Positions 1 through 8,898 of a DNA stretch of 64,000 nucleotides are shown piece by piece (positions within the stretch are counted from its first letter, which is position 1; each line of letters opens with the position of its first letter). The stretch is from Hymenobacter sp. DG25A. Lineage in GTDB: Bacteria; Bacteroidota; Bacteroidia; Cytophagales; Hymenobacteraceae. A model generated the notes under the pieces. That model had not been told where the DNA came from, did not search any database, and saw only the letters and a program-made list of their open reading frames with translations. Both the position numbers and the translations under genes were made by a program. The stretch spans positions 2,356,001 through 2,420,000 of the forward strand of contig NZ_CP012623.1 in NCBI RefSeq assembly GCF_001280305.1. The letters are read 5' to 3'.

Positions 1-2497
1 GGGCATGATTCGCGAGGGCGAAGGCACGGCCATTGGACTGCTCAAAAAACTGGGCGTTTCCGTGGACGAGCTCAAGTATGCTTTAGAGCAAGCTACCCGC
101 AATACCGCCACTCAGGGCACCAGCATTACCGGCTCTATTCCGCTGACAAAACAGACGGAAAAAGTACTTAAGATTACGTACCTGGAAGCCAAGATCTTTA
201 AGAGCGAAATCATTGGCACGGAGCACCTGCTGCTCTCGATTCTGCGCGATGAGGACAACATCTCTTCTCAGATTCTGGCTAAGTTCAACGTTAACTACGA
301 AGCAGTGCGCGACTCCTTAGACTACCACGGCAACACGCCGGGTCCTTCCGCCGGTCCTTCTGATACCGACGACGACGACAACGACAAACTGTTTGGCAGC
401 TCGTCTAAATCAGGCAGCAGCTCCACGGCCAAGAAACCGGGCGAAAAGTCGCGCACTCCCGTGCTCGATAACTTCGGCCGCGACCTGACCAAGCTGGCTG
501 AGGACGACAAGCTGGACCCCATTGTAGGCCGCGAAAAAGAAATTGAGCGCGTAGCTCAGATTCTCTCGCGCCGCAAAAAGAACAACCCCATTCTGATTGG
601 TGAGCCCGGGGTAGGTAAGACGGCTATTGCCGAAGGCCTGGCTCTGCGCATCATTCAGAAGAAAGTATCGCGCGTGCTGTTTGGCAAGCGTGTGGTGACG
701 CTGGATCTGGCCTCCCTGGTGGCCGGCACCAAGTACCGCGGTCAGTTTGAGGAGCGCATGAAGGCCGTGATGAACGAGCTGGAAAAGTCGCCCGACGTGA
801 TTCTGTTCATTGACGAGCTGCACACGATTGTAGGTGCTGGCGGAGCCTCCGGCTCGCTGGATGCTTCCAACATGTTCAAGCCGGCTTTGGCCCGCGGCGA
901 AATTCAATGCATTGGCGCTACCACCCTGGATGAGTATCGGCAGTACATTGAGAAAGATGGTGCTCTGGCCCGTCGTTTCCAGATGGTGATGGTGGACCCC
1001 ACTACGCCGGAGGAAACCATCGAAATCCTGCACAACATCAAGGACAAGTATCAGGACCACCACCACGTAGTGTACACCGACAAGGCTATTGAGGCCTGCG
1101 TGAAACTGTCGGACCGCTACATGAGTGACCGGTTCCTGCCAGACAAGGCCATCGATATTCTCGATGAAGCCGGCGCCCGCGTGCACATCAACAACATTGT
1201 GGTGCCCGAGGATATTCTCAAGCTCGAAGAGAGCATCGAGAACATCAAGACGGAGAAAAACCGCGTGGTGAAGTCGCAGAAATACGAGGAAGCCGCCCAG
1301 CTCCGCGACAAAGAGAAGAAGCTCTTGGAGCAGCTGGAGCTGGCCAAAAAGAACTGGGAAGACGAAACCAAGAAGAAGCGGTACACCGTGAAGGAGGAAA
1401 ACGTGGCTGAAGTAATAGCCATGATGACTGGCATTCCGGTGAGCCGCGTGGCCCAGAACGAAAGCCAGAAGCTGCTCAACATGGGTGAGGAGCTGCAGGG
1501 CAAAGTAATTGGGCAGGAAAAGGCCATTAAGCAATTGGTGAAAGCCATCCAGCGTACCCGCGTAGGCCTGAAAGACCCGAAAAAGCCCATCGGCTCGTTC
1601 GTGTTCCTCGGCCCAACGGGTGTGGGTAAAACGGAGCTGGCCAAAGTGTTGGCTACCTACCTCTTCGACAAGGAAGATTCGCTCGTGCGCATCGACATGT
1701 CGGAGTACATGGAGAAATTCAGCGTATCGCGCCTGGTAGGCGCGCCTCCCGGCTACGTGGGTTATGAAGAGGGCGGTCAGCTGACGGAGAAAATCCGCCG
1801 CAAGCCGTACTCGGTTATCCTGCTCGACGAAATTGAGAAGGCGCACCCGGACGTATACAACCTGCTCCTGCAGGTGCTGGACGATGGTATTCTGACCGAC
1901 GGCCTCGGCCGCAAGGTGGACTTCCGCAACACCATCATCATCATGACCTCCAACATCGGAGCCCGCGACCTAGCGGACTTCGGCGCAGGCATCGGCTTCG
2001 GCACAAAGGCCCGCAATGAGAACATGGATGAGCTGACGAAGAGCACTATCACCAACGCCCTGCGCAAAACCTTCTCCCCAGAGTTCCTCAACCGCTTGGA
2101 CGATGTTATTGTCTTCAACTCCCTGGAGAAGAAGGACATTCACAAAATAATCGACATCTCGCTGGCCAAGCTGCTCTCGCGGGTACAAGCCTTGGGCTAC
2201 CGTGTAGAACTGACGGAGGCCGCCAAGGACTTCGTAGCCGAGAAGGGCTACGACCCCAAATTTGGCGCTCGTCCGCTCAACCGGGCTATTCAGAAGTACA
2301 TTGAAGACCCGATTGCGGAGGAAATCCTGAAGGCGCAGATTGCCCAGGGAGACGTTATCACGGCCGACTACACGGAAGGCGCAGAAGAGTTGACGTTTGC
2401 CGTAAGCAAGAGCGGGGAAACCCCCAAACTAGCCAGCGACGAACGGCCGGAGGAGACTCCGGAACCTGACGCGCCGGATGCGGAGAAGGGCAAATAA
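1..2497 (+). CDS. clpC: ClpC-type AAA+ protease ATPase, 5' end cut by window edge
   Basis: Hsp100 unfoldase that feeds substrates to the ClpP peptidase in the cytoplasm. The first visible residues ([18 protein letters not shown]) lie inside the N-terminal Clp_N repeat, so the true start is upstream of the window; the reading frame is already open at base 2. Numbering from the ATG at base 5, an Asp/Ser/Lys-rich linker lies near residues 115-150, the first AAA+ module has Walker A GEPGVGKT near 199, a UVR-like coiled segment is near 425-460, and the second AAA+ module has Walker A GPTGVGKT near 536 and Walker [13 protein letters not shown]. The UVR-like middle region and two Clp_N repeats favour ClpC over ClpB or ClpA. 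The tail is acidic and Pro-rich. A strong palindromic terminator follows the stop codon. Confidence 0.95.
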   Translation, partial: GMIREGEGTAIGLLKKLGVSVDELKYALEQATRNTATQGTSITGSIPLTKQTEKVLKITYLEAKIFKSEIIGTEHLLLSILRDEDNISSQILAKFNVNYEAVRDSLDYHGNTPGPSAGPSDTDDDDNDKLFGSSSKSGSSSTAKKPGEKSRTPVLDNFGRDLTKLAEDDKLDPIVGREKEIERVAQILSRRKKNNPILIGEPGVGKTAIAEGLALRIIQKKVSRVLFGKRVVTLDLASLVAGTKYRGQFEERMKAVMNELEKSPDVILFIDELHTIVGAGGASGSLDASNMFKPALARGEIQCIGATTLDEYRQYIEKDGALARRFQMVMVDPTTPEETIEILHNIKDKYQDHHHVVYTDKAIEACVKLSDRYMSDRFLPDKAIDILDEAGARVHINNIVVPEDILKLEESIENIKTEKNRVVKSQKYEEAAQLRDKEKKLLEQLELAKKNWEDETKKKRYTVKEENVAEVIAMMTGIPVSRVAQNESQKLLNMGEELQGKVIGQEKAIKQLVKAIQRTRVGLKDPKKPIGSFVFLGPTGVGKTELAKVLATYLFDKEDSLVRIDMSEYMEKFSVSRLVGAPPGYVGYEEGGQLTEKIRRKPYSVILLDEIEKAHPDVYNLLLQVLDDGILTDGLGRKVDFRNTIIIMTSNIGARDLADFGAGIGFGTKARNENMDELTKSTITNALRKTFSPEFLNRLDDVIVFNSLEKKDIHKIIDISLAKLLSRVQALGYRVELTEAAKDFVAEKGYDPKFGARPLNRAIQKYIEDPIAEEILKAQIAQGDVITADYTEGAEELTFAVSKSGETPKLASDERPEETPEPDAPDAEKGK

Positions 2498-2511
2498 TTG
2501 CTGAATCAGTT

Positions 2512-2551
2512 AACAAAAAGGGCTGACCCAATTGGGTCAGCCCTTTTTGTT
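2512..2551. terminator. Perfect palindromic terminator after clpC
   Basis: A 40-base perfect inverted repeat (stem core AAAAAGGGCTGACCCA, centre at AATT) with flanking A and T runs. It can work on either strand and ends clpC transcription. Confidence 0.85.
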
Positions 2552-2595
2552 TTTCCTGGCCAAAAAATCAGGCGTTAATCTTTTCCTCTCTTGGT

Positions 2596-2603
2596 TACCT
2601 TTG
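2596..2603 (+). promoter_or_regulatory. Candidate Bacteroidota -7 box for accB-like gene
   Basis: TACCTTTG fits the TAnnTTTG consensus and lies 44 bases before the ATG. No good TTTG is visible at the expected -33 position, so this is a moderate call. Confidence 0.4.
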
Positions 2604-2647
2604 GTATTCATTCCGGTTGCATTTTCTGATTACCCCATCCCCACCCA

Positions 2648-4213
2648 ATGTCTGATCCGCACGCTGAAGCCCAACTGAGCAAAATCGAAATTCTGGCCCG
2701 CAAAAATGCCGAAGCCCTACTCGGCGGTGGTCAGGCAAGAATTGAGGCCCAACACAAAAAAGGCAAGCTCACGGCGCGGGAGCGGGTAGATCTGCTGATG
2801 GACGAAGGCTCCTTCGAGGAAATCGGCAAGTTTGTGATGCACCGCTCCAAGGACTTCGGGCTGGATAAGGAATACTATCTGGGCGACGGAGTAGTAACGG
2901 GCTATGGCACCGTAAACGGCCGCTTGGTGTACGTTTTCTCCCAGGATTTCACGGTTTTTGGCGGCTCTCTGAGCGAAACCCACGCCGAGAAAATCGTAAA
3001 AATCATGGACCTGGCCATGAAGAATGGTGCCCCTGTTATCGGCTTGAACGACTCTGGCGGAGCCCGCATTCAGGAAGGCGTAGTAAGCCTGGGTGGCTAC
3101 GCTGATATCTTCTATAAAAATACGCTGGCCTCCGGCGTGGTGCCACAGCTTTCGGCCATTATGGGCCCGTGCGCGGGCGGCGCGGTGTACTCCCCCGCCA
3201 TTACCGACTTTATTCTGATGGTGGAAGACACGAGCTATATGTTCGTGACGGGCCCCAACGTAGTAAAAACGGTTACGCACGAAAACGTGACCAGCGAAGA
3301 ACTGGGTGGTGCCAGCACCCACTCGGCCAAGAGCGGCGTCACGCACTTTTCGTGCGCCAATGAGGTAGCCTGCATCAATCACCTCAAAGCCCTGCTGAGC
3401 TACATGCCGCAGAACTGCGAGGAAACCGCCCCGGCCCTGCCCTACGAGGCCTCCGACGAGATGCGTCCCGTGCTGGACACCATCATTCCCGAAAACCCCA
3501 ACCAACCCTACGACATCCGGGAGGTAATTGAAGGCATCATTGATGCGAATACCTTCCTGGAAGTGCACCAGAACTTTGCCGAGAACATTGTAGTGGGTTT
3601 TGCCCGCCTGGGTGGCCGCAGCATTGGTATTGTGGGCAACCAGCCCTCTGTACTGGCGGGCGTGCTCGATATCAATGCCTCCACCAAAGCCGCCCGTTTC
3701 GTGCGGTTCTGCGACTCGTTCAACATTCCGCTGCTGGTGCTGGAAGACGTGCCCGGCTTCCTTCCCGGCACCGACCAGGAGTGGCGCGGCATTATCACCA
3801 ATGGGGCCAAGCTGCTCTACGCTTTCTGCGAAGCTACCGTGCCGCGCATCACTGTAATTACCCGCAAAGCCTACGGCGGAGCGTATGATGTGATGAACTC
3901 CAAGCACATTGGCGCTGATATGAACTACGCCTGGCCCACCGCCGAAATTGCGGTAATGGGTGCCAAAGGTGCCGCGGAAATCATCTTCAAGCGGGAAATT
4001 GCGCAGGCCGAAGACCCGGAAGCCAAGCTGCAGGAAAAGGTAGATGAGTATCAGAAGAAGTTCGCCACGCCTTACCGCGCCGCCCACCGCGGCTTTGTGG
4101 ATGAGGTTATTCTGCCTTCGCAAACGCGCCAGAAGCTGATTCGCGCCTTCAAGATGCTGGAGAACAAAGTGGATACGCTACCTCGTAAGAAGCACGGAAA
4201 CATTCCGCTATAA
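2648..4213 (+). CDS. Acyl-CoA carboxylase carboxyltransferase (beta) subunit
   Basis: 521 residues, the usual size for biotin-dependent propionyl-CoA/methylmalonyl-CoA carboxyltransferase subunits of the PccB/MmdA type. The N-terminal half carries [19 protein letters not shown] and the oxyanion-type segment [12 protein letters not shown]. The C-terminal half has the second crotonase-like fold with [10 protein letters not shown] and [13 protein letters not shown]. It would move a carboxyl group from carboxybiotin to propionyl-CoA or a related acyl-CoA in the cytoplasm. No biotin carboxylase or biotin carrier gene lies beside it, so its partners must be elsewhere. Substrate specificity (propionyl, acetyl or methylcrotonyl) cannot be fixed from sequence alone; propionyl-CoA is the best guess. 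Confidence 0.9.
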   Translation: MSDPHAEAQLSKIEILARKNAEALLGGGQARIEAQHKKGKLTARERVDLLMDEGSFEEIGKFVMHRSKDFGLDKEYYLGDGVVTGYGTVNGRLVYVFSQDFTVFGGSLSETHAEKIVKIMDLAMKNGAPVIGLNDSGGARIQEGVVSLGGYADIFYKNTLASGVVPQLSAIMGPCAGGAVYSPAITDFILMVEDTSYMFVTGPNVVKTVTHENVTSEELGGASTHSAKSGVTHFSCANEVACINHLKALLSYMPQNCEETAPALPYEASDEMRPVLDTIIPENPNQPYDIREVIEGIIDANTFLEVHQNFAENIVVGFARLGGRSIGIVGNQPSVLAGVLDINASTKAARFVRFCDSFNIPLLVLEDVPGFLPGTDQEWRGIITNGAKLLYAFCEATVPRITVITRKAYGGAYDVMNSKHIGADMNYAWPTAEIAVMGAKGAAEIIFKREIAQAEDPEAKLQEKVDEYQKKFATPYRAAHRGFVDEVILPSQTRQKLIRAFKMLENKVDTLPRKKHGNIPL

Positions 4214-4229
4214 GCTTAAGACCTACGAT

Positions 4230-4514
4230 ATGGGTTTGCCAGCAATAAGCATCTTACTGTTCTTTCTAGGCATTATTTGCTCTTTCATTGGCCTGCTACT
4301 CAAATCTGGAATTGGGAAGGGAATATTGATATTACTCGTAATAGCACTTTGCGTATTCCTAATGATTGATGGCAACTTACCAGACTTTAGTGGTGCAGGT
4401 TTAGCCTCAGATACTAATGTTGCTAAAGCCAGTCGATACTTACTGTTTTCCGGCGGCAGTTGTGTTTTTGTTGCTCTCTTGTTCCTACTGCTTAACCTGT
4501 TAAGGGTAAGCTAA
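4230..4514 (+). CDS. Small hydrophobic membrane protein, unknown
   Basis: 94 residues, not recognised. It has about three hydrophobic stretches (residues 4-24, 29-46 and 70-92) and no long soluble domain, so an inner-membrane location is inferred. It begins 16 bases after the carboxyltransferase stop and ends 19 bases before the aminopeptidase start, so it is probably co-transcribed. Its base composition is visibly more AT-rich and its codon use differs from both neighbours, which suggests a recent insertion into the operon. Confidence 0.6.
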   Translation: MGLPAISILLFFLGIICSFIGLLLKSGIGKGILILLVIALCVFLMIDGNLPDFSGAGLASDTNVAKASRYLLFSGGSCVFVALLFLLLNLLRVS

Positions 4515-4533
4515 CTGCTCTTTCCTTTAAATT

Positions 4534-5604
4534 ATGCGTCAAGAATCTTTCGACTTCCTCCAGACATACCTGAATAACGCCTCTCCTACCGGCTTTGAGA
4601 AGGAAGGCCAGAAGCTGTGGCTGGATTATATAAAGCCGTATATCGACGAGTATTTCGTGGATACCTATGGCACGGTGGTGGGCGTTATCAATCCCAAAGC
4701 CAAGTACAAAGTCGTGATTGAAGCCCACGCGGATGAAATCAGCTACTTCGTTAATTACATTACCGAATCGGGCTTTCTGTACCTGCGCCGCAATGGCGGT
4801 TCTGACCCCCTGGTAGCGCCCAGCAAGCGCGTGAATATTCACACCGCCAAAGGCATTGTGAAGGCGGTGTTTGGCTGGCCGGCCATTCACGTGCGCAAGG
4901 TGGAGCAGGACAAAGCGCCTACCATTGAAACCGTGTACCTGGACTGCGGCGCCGCCAACAAGGAAGAGGTGGAAGCCATGGGCATTCACGTGGGCTCGGT
5001 GGTCACCTTCGAGGACGAGTTCATGGTGCTGAACGAGAAGTTCTATGTGGGCCGCGCGTTGGACAACCGCATCGGCGGCTTCATGATTGCCGAAGTGGCC
5101 CGCATGCTGAAGGAGAATAAGAACAAGCTGCCCTACGGCCTCTACATTGTGAATGCGGTGCAGGAAGAAATTGGTCTGCGCGGGGCCGAAATGATTGCCC
5201 ACCGCATTCAGCCGGACGTGGCCATCATTACCGACGTGACCCACGATACTCAGTCGCCGATGTATGAGAAAAAGACGTCTGGCGACCTGTTTTGCGGCAA
5301 AGGCCCGGTGATTACCTACGGCCCGGCCGTGCAGAACAACCTGCGCGACTTGATCATTGAAACCGCTCAGAAAGCGGAAATACCCTTCCAGCGCGCCGCC
5401 GCCACCCGCGCCACCGGCACCGACACGGACGCCTTTGCCTACTCCAGCGCCGGCGTAGCCTCCGCCCTCATTTCGCTGCCGCTGAAGTACATGCACACTA
5501 CCGTAGAAACAGTGCATAAAGACGACGTGGAAAACGTAACCAAGCTCATCTATGAGTCGCTATTGCGCATCGAAGACGGCCACGATTTCCGCTATTTCAA
5601 ATAG
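4534..5604 (+). CDS. M42 family metallo-aminopeptidase
   Basis: 356 residues, full length for glutamyl/PepA-type M42 peptidases, which form cytoplasmic tetrahedral dodecamers and trim peptides from the N-terminus. The expected two-metal site can be read off: His65 in EAHADE, Asp177 in ALDNRIGG, catalytic Glu211/Glu212 in VQEEIGLRG, Asp234 in ITDVTHD, and His321 in YMHTTVE. The segment TRATGTDTDAFAYS is also typical. The family was earlier annotated as endoglucanase, which should not be taken over. It follows the small membrane gene closely; the downstream REP-like palindrome probably ends the unit. Confidence 0.92.
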   Translation: MRQESFDFLQTYLNNASPTGFEKEGQKLWLDYIKPYIDEYFVDTYGTVVGVINPKAKYKVVIEAHADEISYFVNYITESGFLYLRRNGGSDPLVAPSKRVNIHTAKGIVKAVFGWPAIHVRKVEQDKAPTIETVYLDCGAANKEEVEAMGIHVGSVVTFEDEFMVLNEKFYVGRALDNRIGGFMIAEVARMLKENKNKLPYGLYIVNAVQEEIGLRGAEMIAHRIQPDVAIITDVTHDTQSPMYEKKTSGDLFCGKGPVITYGPAVQNNLRDLIIETAQKAEIPFQRAAATRATGTDTDAFAYSSAGVASALISLPLKYMHTTVETVHKDDVENVTKLIYESLLRIEDGHDFRYFK

Positions 5605-5615
5605 CCTATCCTTTT

Positions 5616-5717
5616 TGTCATCCTGAGCGAAGCGAAGGACCTTCTCCCGCGAGAACAAGTCGTTAATACGATTGTCGTTCTATGGTGAGAAGGTCCTTCG
5701 CTTCGCTCAGGATGACA
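5616..5717. repeat. REP-like dispersed palindrome, copy 1
   Basis: Two perfectly complementary 31-base arms (5616-5646 and 5687-5717) flank a 40-base loop. The arm begins TGTCATCCTGAGCGAAGCGA and ends GACCTTCTC. A second copy with near-identical arms is at 48193-48302 in opposite orientation; the loop sequences match when the second is reverse-complemented. It lies 11 bases after the M42 peptidase stop and 12 bases before the next start. Confidence 0.9.
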
Positions 5718-5729
5718 CTTTTTTAATTT

Positions 5730-6533
5730 ATGGAGCTTCCTCCCCTCCCCCATTTGCCGCTTACTGTTACCGACCAAATGAATCGGCGGGTCGCAGTGCC
5801 GTTTCCGCCCCGGCGCATTGTGTCGCTGGTGCCTTCTCAGACGGAGCTTTTGTTTGATCTGGGCCTGGGAGAGCGGGTTGTGGGCGTTACCAAATTCTGC
5901 ATCCACCCCGCGCAGGCCCGACAGCAGGCTACCATCATTGGGGGAACCAAGGACTTTCATTTCGACCGGATTGCCGAACTCAAGCCCGATTTGATTATTG
6001 GCAATAAGGAAGAGAACTACCAGGAAGGCATTGAGCAGTTGGCGGCCCGGTACCCGGTCTGGATGAGCGACATTAGCACACTGGCCGATGCGCTGGATAT
6101 GATACGCCGCGTGGGGCTTATTGCCGGCCGCAAGGAGCGCGCCGAGGCGCTTGCCCAACAAATTCAGGCCTCCTTCACTAACCTGGCCCGACCATCAGCG
6201 GAACTGATTCCGGCGGCTTACTTCATCTGGCGCAAGCCGTATATGGTGGCCGCCGGCGGCACCTTTATTGATGAGATGCTGCGGGTAGCGGGCTTTCAAA
6301 ATGTATTCGGTCACCTCTCGCGTTATCCCGAAATCAGCGCGGAACAGCTGGCAGCAGCCAATCCGCAGCAGATTCTGCTTTCCTCGGAGCCTTATCCTTT
6401 CGGTGAAAAGCACCTGGCTGAGTTTCAGGCCATCTGCCCGGCGGCGCAGGTTCGTATTGTAGATGGAGAGCTGTTCAGCTGGTATGGCAGCCGGTTGTTG
6501 CATTCCGCTGCTTATTTCCGGGAGCTGCAGTAG
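5730..6533 (+). CDS. BtuF/TroA-like helical-backbone metal receptor without signal peptide
   Basis: 267 residues with the type III periplasmic-binding fold signature: RRIVSLVPSQTELLFDLGL in the first lobe, then KPDLIIGNKEEN, then the second lobe with GGTFIDEMLRVAGFQNVF and ISAEQLAAANPQQILLSSEP. Relatives bind cobalamin, haem or siderophore-type ligands for ABC import. No hydrophobic signal sequence or lipobox precedes the domain; the ATG at 5730 is only 12 bases after the palindrome, leaving no room for a longer start. No permease or ATPase is next to it. It may therefore be cytoplasmic or need a non-classical route; the ligand is unknown. Confidence 0.8.
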   Translation: MELPPLPHLPLTVTDQMNRRVAVPFPPRRIVSLVPSQTELLFDLGLGERVVGVTKFCIHPAQARQQATIIGGTKDFHFDRIAELKPDLIIGNKEENYQEGIEQLAARYPVWMSDISTLADALDMIRRVGLIAGRKERAEALAQQIQASFTNLARPSAELIPAAYFIWRKPYMVAAGGTFIDEMLRVAGFQNVFGHLSRYPEISAEQLAAANPQQILLSSEPYPFGEKHLAEFQAICPAAQVRIVDGELFSWYGSRLLHSAAYFRELQ

Positions 6534-6553
6534 CCCGAAACTCTCATTTCGGG

Positions 6554-7798
6554 TTACAACTCTGGGTACACTTCAAACCCGGCCTTTTTCAGCTCTTTCC
6601 AGAACTGCGGGTAAGATTTGCGCACTACCTGCGGCGCTACAATAGTCAGCGGGCCGCGCAGGGCTAAAGGAGCAAACGCCATGGCCATGCGGTGGTCGTG
6701 GTAGGTTTCTATGGTTTGGCCGTGCACCCGGAAGTTGGCGGCCGTTACGCGGAAACGGCCCTCGCCCAGGTCCGCCAGTTCGCCGCCGAATTTGGCCAGC
6801 TCCGTTTGCAGGGCCGCAATCCGGTCGGTTTCCTTGATGCGCAGACTTTCCAGGCCGGTCATATCCACCGGAATTTCCAGGGCAGCGGCTACTACGGCCA
6901 CGGTTTGGGCCAGATCAGGGCAATGGGTGAAATCCTGTGCTACGGCCGGGCCAGGGGCTATCTGCGTCAGGTGCATGCCGTCGGCTACGTACTCCGTGGC
7001 TACGCCCAGCTGCTCCATAATGGCTACAATGGCCTGGTCGCCCTGTAGGGAATGTCGGCGCAGGCCCGTCAGGGTGATTTCGGAACCAGCCGGCCCCAAC
7101 GCCACCATGGCATACCAATAGCTGGCCGCCGACCAGTCACTTTCTACTGTGTAGTCAGCGGGTTGATAGGGTTGCGGCTGCACTTCCAGCACGCTGCCCA
7201 GGTCGCGGGCGCGGGCGCCGAAATGCTGCATCAAAGCCTGCGTCATGCGGATATAGGGTCGGGAGCCCACAGTGCCGGTCAGGCGGATGCGCAACCCGCC
7301 CGGCAGCATAGGCGCAATCATCAGCAGCGCGGAAATATACTGGCTGCTGATATCGCCGCGCACCATCAACTCGGGCATCTCTTCGGTTGCCGCCGACACC
7401 CAGCCTTCCAGGCGCAGCGGCGGGTAGCCCTGCTGCTCTTCGTAGCTAATCCGGGCTCCCAGCTGGCGCAGGGCATCTACCAACACCCCAATGGGCCGCT
7501 GACGCATGCGGGTGGTGCCGGTGAGAAGCACATGACGGTTAGTTACGGCCAGATAGGCCGTGAGAAAGCGCATTACCGTGCCCGCATCTTCCGCATCCAC
7601 CACATCCGCATCCGGCATCGACAGCAGCCGTTGCATGAGTTGCGTATCGTTGGCATCCGACAGATTGGAGAGGCTTCCGCCGCCAGCCAATGCCTGCAGA
7701 ATTAATACCCGGTTGCTTTCGCTTTTAGAGGCCGGAAGCTGGGCAATGCCGCGAAGCGGGCCACCATTCCAGCGCAGGGAGAGAGAAGTGGAACTCAC
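6554..7798 (-). CDS. aroA: 3-phosphoshikimate 1-carboxyvinyltransferase (EPSP synthase)
   Basis: Sixth step of the shikimate pathway: joins phosphoenolpyruvate to shikimate 3-phosphate. Near the N-terminus LPASKSESNRVLILQALA is the substrate-binding Lys/Ser/Arg motif. Further on come DAEDAGTVMRFL, GDISSQYISALLM, the catalytic-region KETDRIAAL and the DHRMAMAFAPLAL motif. I choose the GTG at 7798, which overlaps the aroB stop codon (GTGA), giving 414 residues. The longer open frame upstream starts inside aroB and encodes non-homologous residues. Translational coupling to aroB is likely. The protein is a little shorter than the roughly 430 residues of enterobacterial AroA. Confidence 0.92.
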   Translation of the reverse strand: MSSTSLSLRWNGGPLRGIAQLPASKSESNRVLILQALAGGGSLSNLSDANDTQLMQRLLSMPDADVVDAEDAGTVMRFLTAYLAVTNRHVLLTGTTRMRQRPIGVLVDALRQLGARISYEEQQGYPPLRLEGWVSAATEEMPELMVRGDISSQYISALLMIAPMLPGGLRIRLTGTVGSRPYIRMTQALMQHFGARARDLGSVLEVQPQPYQPADYTVESDWSAASYWYAMVALGPAGSEITLTGLRRHSLQGDQAIVAIMEQLGVATEYVADGMHLTQIAPGPAVAQDFTHCPDLAQTVAVVAAALEIPVDMTGLESLRIKETDRIAALQTELAKFGGELADLGEGRFRVTAANFRVHGQTIETYHDHRMAMAFAPLALRGPLTIVAPQVVRKSYPQFWKELKKAGFEVYPEL

Positions 7799-8838
7799 AG
7801 ATGATGGTAGTAACGAAGCGAATCGGCCAGTTCCTGCAGGGTAACGGGCTGGTCGTACACGGCCTGGCCAATTCCTTTCAGCAGCGTGCAATTAATGGTG
7901 GTGCCGGAGTTTTTCTTGTCCTGCCGGGCGTAGTCGGCAATGGCATCGGTTTCCAGGGTGACAAACTGCACCTTCTCGAACACCGTGAACAGGAAGGTTT
8001 CAATCTTATCCAGCTCTTCTGCACTCAGCAAGCCTTTTTGCACCGACAGCCAGCTTTCGCAAATCATACCGGCCGCAACAGCTTCGCCATGCAGAATTTC
8101 GCGGCCCGGCTGCGTGAGCAGGTAGCTTTCCAGCGCGTGGCCCACGGTATGGCCAAAGTTGAGCACTTTGCGCAGGCCGGATTCCAAGGGGTCCTGGGCG
8201 ACGATATTCCGCTTTATATCTACTGAATGTCGAATGAGCGGCGTCCAGTCTTCTACAAATACGCCCTCCTGGCGGTAGTTGTCAAACGCCCGCGCATCGG
8301 CAATCAGCCAGTGCTTCACCATTTCGGCGTAGCCAGATTTTAATTGCCGGGGGTCGAGGGTGGTAAGGAACTGCGGGTGGATGAACACGCCGGTAGGTTC
8401 CTGAAAAACGCCTAACTGGTTTTTGAAGCCCATGTAGTCGATGCCGGTTTTGCCACCCACGCTGGCATCTACCTGAGCCAGCAGCGTGGTGGGCACCTGC
8501 ACAAACAGAATACCGCGCTTATACAGCGCCGCGCAGAAGCCACCTAAATCGGTGATGACGCCGCCACCCAGGTTTACCAGCATTGCAAACCGGTCGGCGC
8601 GCTGTTCGGTCAGCTCGCTCCACACCGTCTCGCAGGAAGCCAGGGTTTTATACTCCTCCCCGGCCGGGATTTCCAGCAGCGTATGGCCTTCCGGCAGGTA
8701 AGGCAGCAGGCGGTTGTAGCACAGGCGGCTGGTGTTGGCATCCGTCAGTACAAAAACCTGACTGATGGCCGGCCGGCGCAGCACTTCCTCCAGCGCCGGT
8801 AAAGCTTCTGAGCCAATGATAGGGGCGTTTTGGGTCAC
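7795..8838 (-). CDS. aroB: 3-dehydroquinate synthase
   Basis: Second shikimate-pathway enzyme, NAD-dependent and divalent-metal-dependent, cytoplasmic. Visible motifs are NLGGGVITDLGGFCAALYKRG, PTTLLAQVDASVGGKTGIDYMGFKNQLG (metal and substrate region), SGYAEMVKHWLI and LNFGHTVGHALES with the metal-binding histidines. The start is a GTG (MTQNAPIIGSEAL); the first residues align well with the usual N-terminus, and no ATG lies upstream before the previous gene's stop. At 347 residues it matches the family. It is the middle gene of DAHP synthase-aroB-aroA and ends overlapping aroA by four bases. Confidence 0.93.
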   Translation of the reverse strand: MTQNAPIIGSEALPALEEVLRRPAISQVFVLTDANTSRLCYNRLLPYLPEGHTLLEIPAGEEYKTLASCETVWSELTEQRADRFAMLVNLGGGVITDLGGFCAALYKRGILFVQVPTTLLAQVDASVGGKTGIDYMGFKNQLGVFQEPTGVFIHPQFLTTLDPRQLKSGYAEMVKHWLIADARAFDNYRQEGVFVEDWTPLIRHSVDIKRNIVAQDPLESGLRKVLNFGHTVGHALESYLLTQPGREILHGEAVAAGMICESWLSVQKGLLSAEELDKIETFLFTVFEKVQFVTLETDAIADYARQDKKNSGTTINCTLLKGIGQAVYDQPVTLQELADSLRYYHHL

Positions 8839-8898
8839 AGTTTCGGGGGTTGCAGAATGTAGATAGGCAATGCGTATTCCGGCGTACGAAAATGCCGC

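Noticed and set aside
410..1846. Long minus-strand open frame of 478 residues antisense to clpC
   Set aside because: It mirrors the conserved ClpC frame, is Leu/His/Val-rich with no domain, and has no promoter or neighbour support.
2717..4123. 468-residue minus-strand frame antisense to the carboxyltransferase gene
   Set aside because: Shadow of a clear conserved gene; composition is typical of antisense translation of GC-rich codons.
7799..7891. Upstream start for aroA inside aroB
   Set aside because: The added residues do not fit the family; the GTG overlapping the aroB stop fits better.
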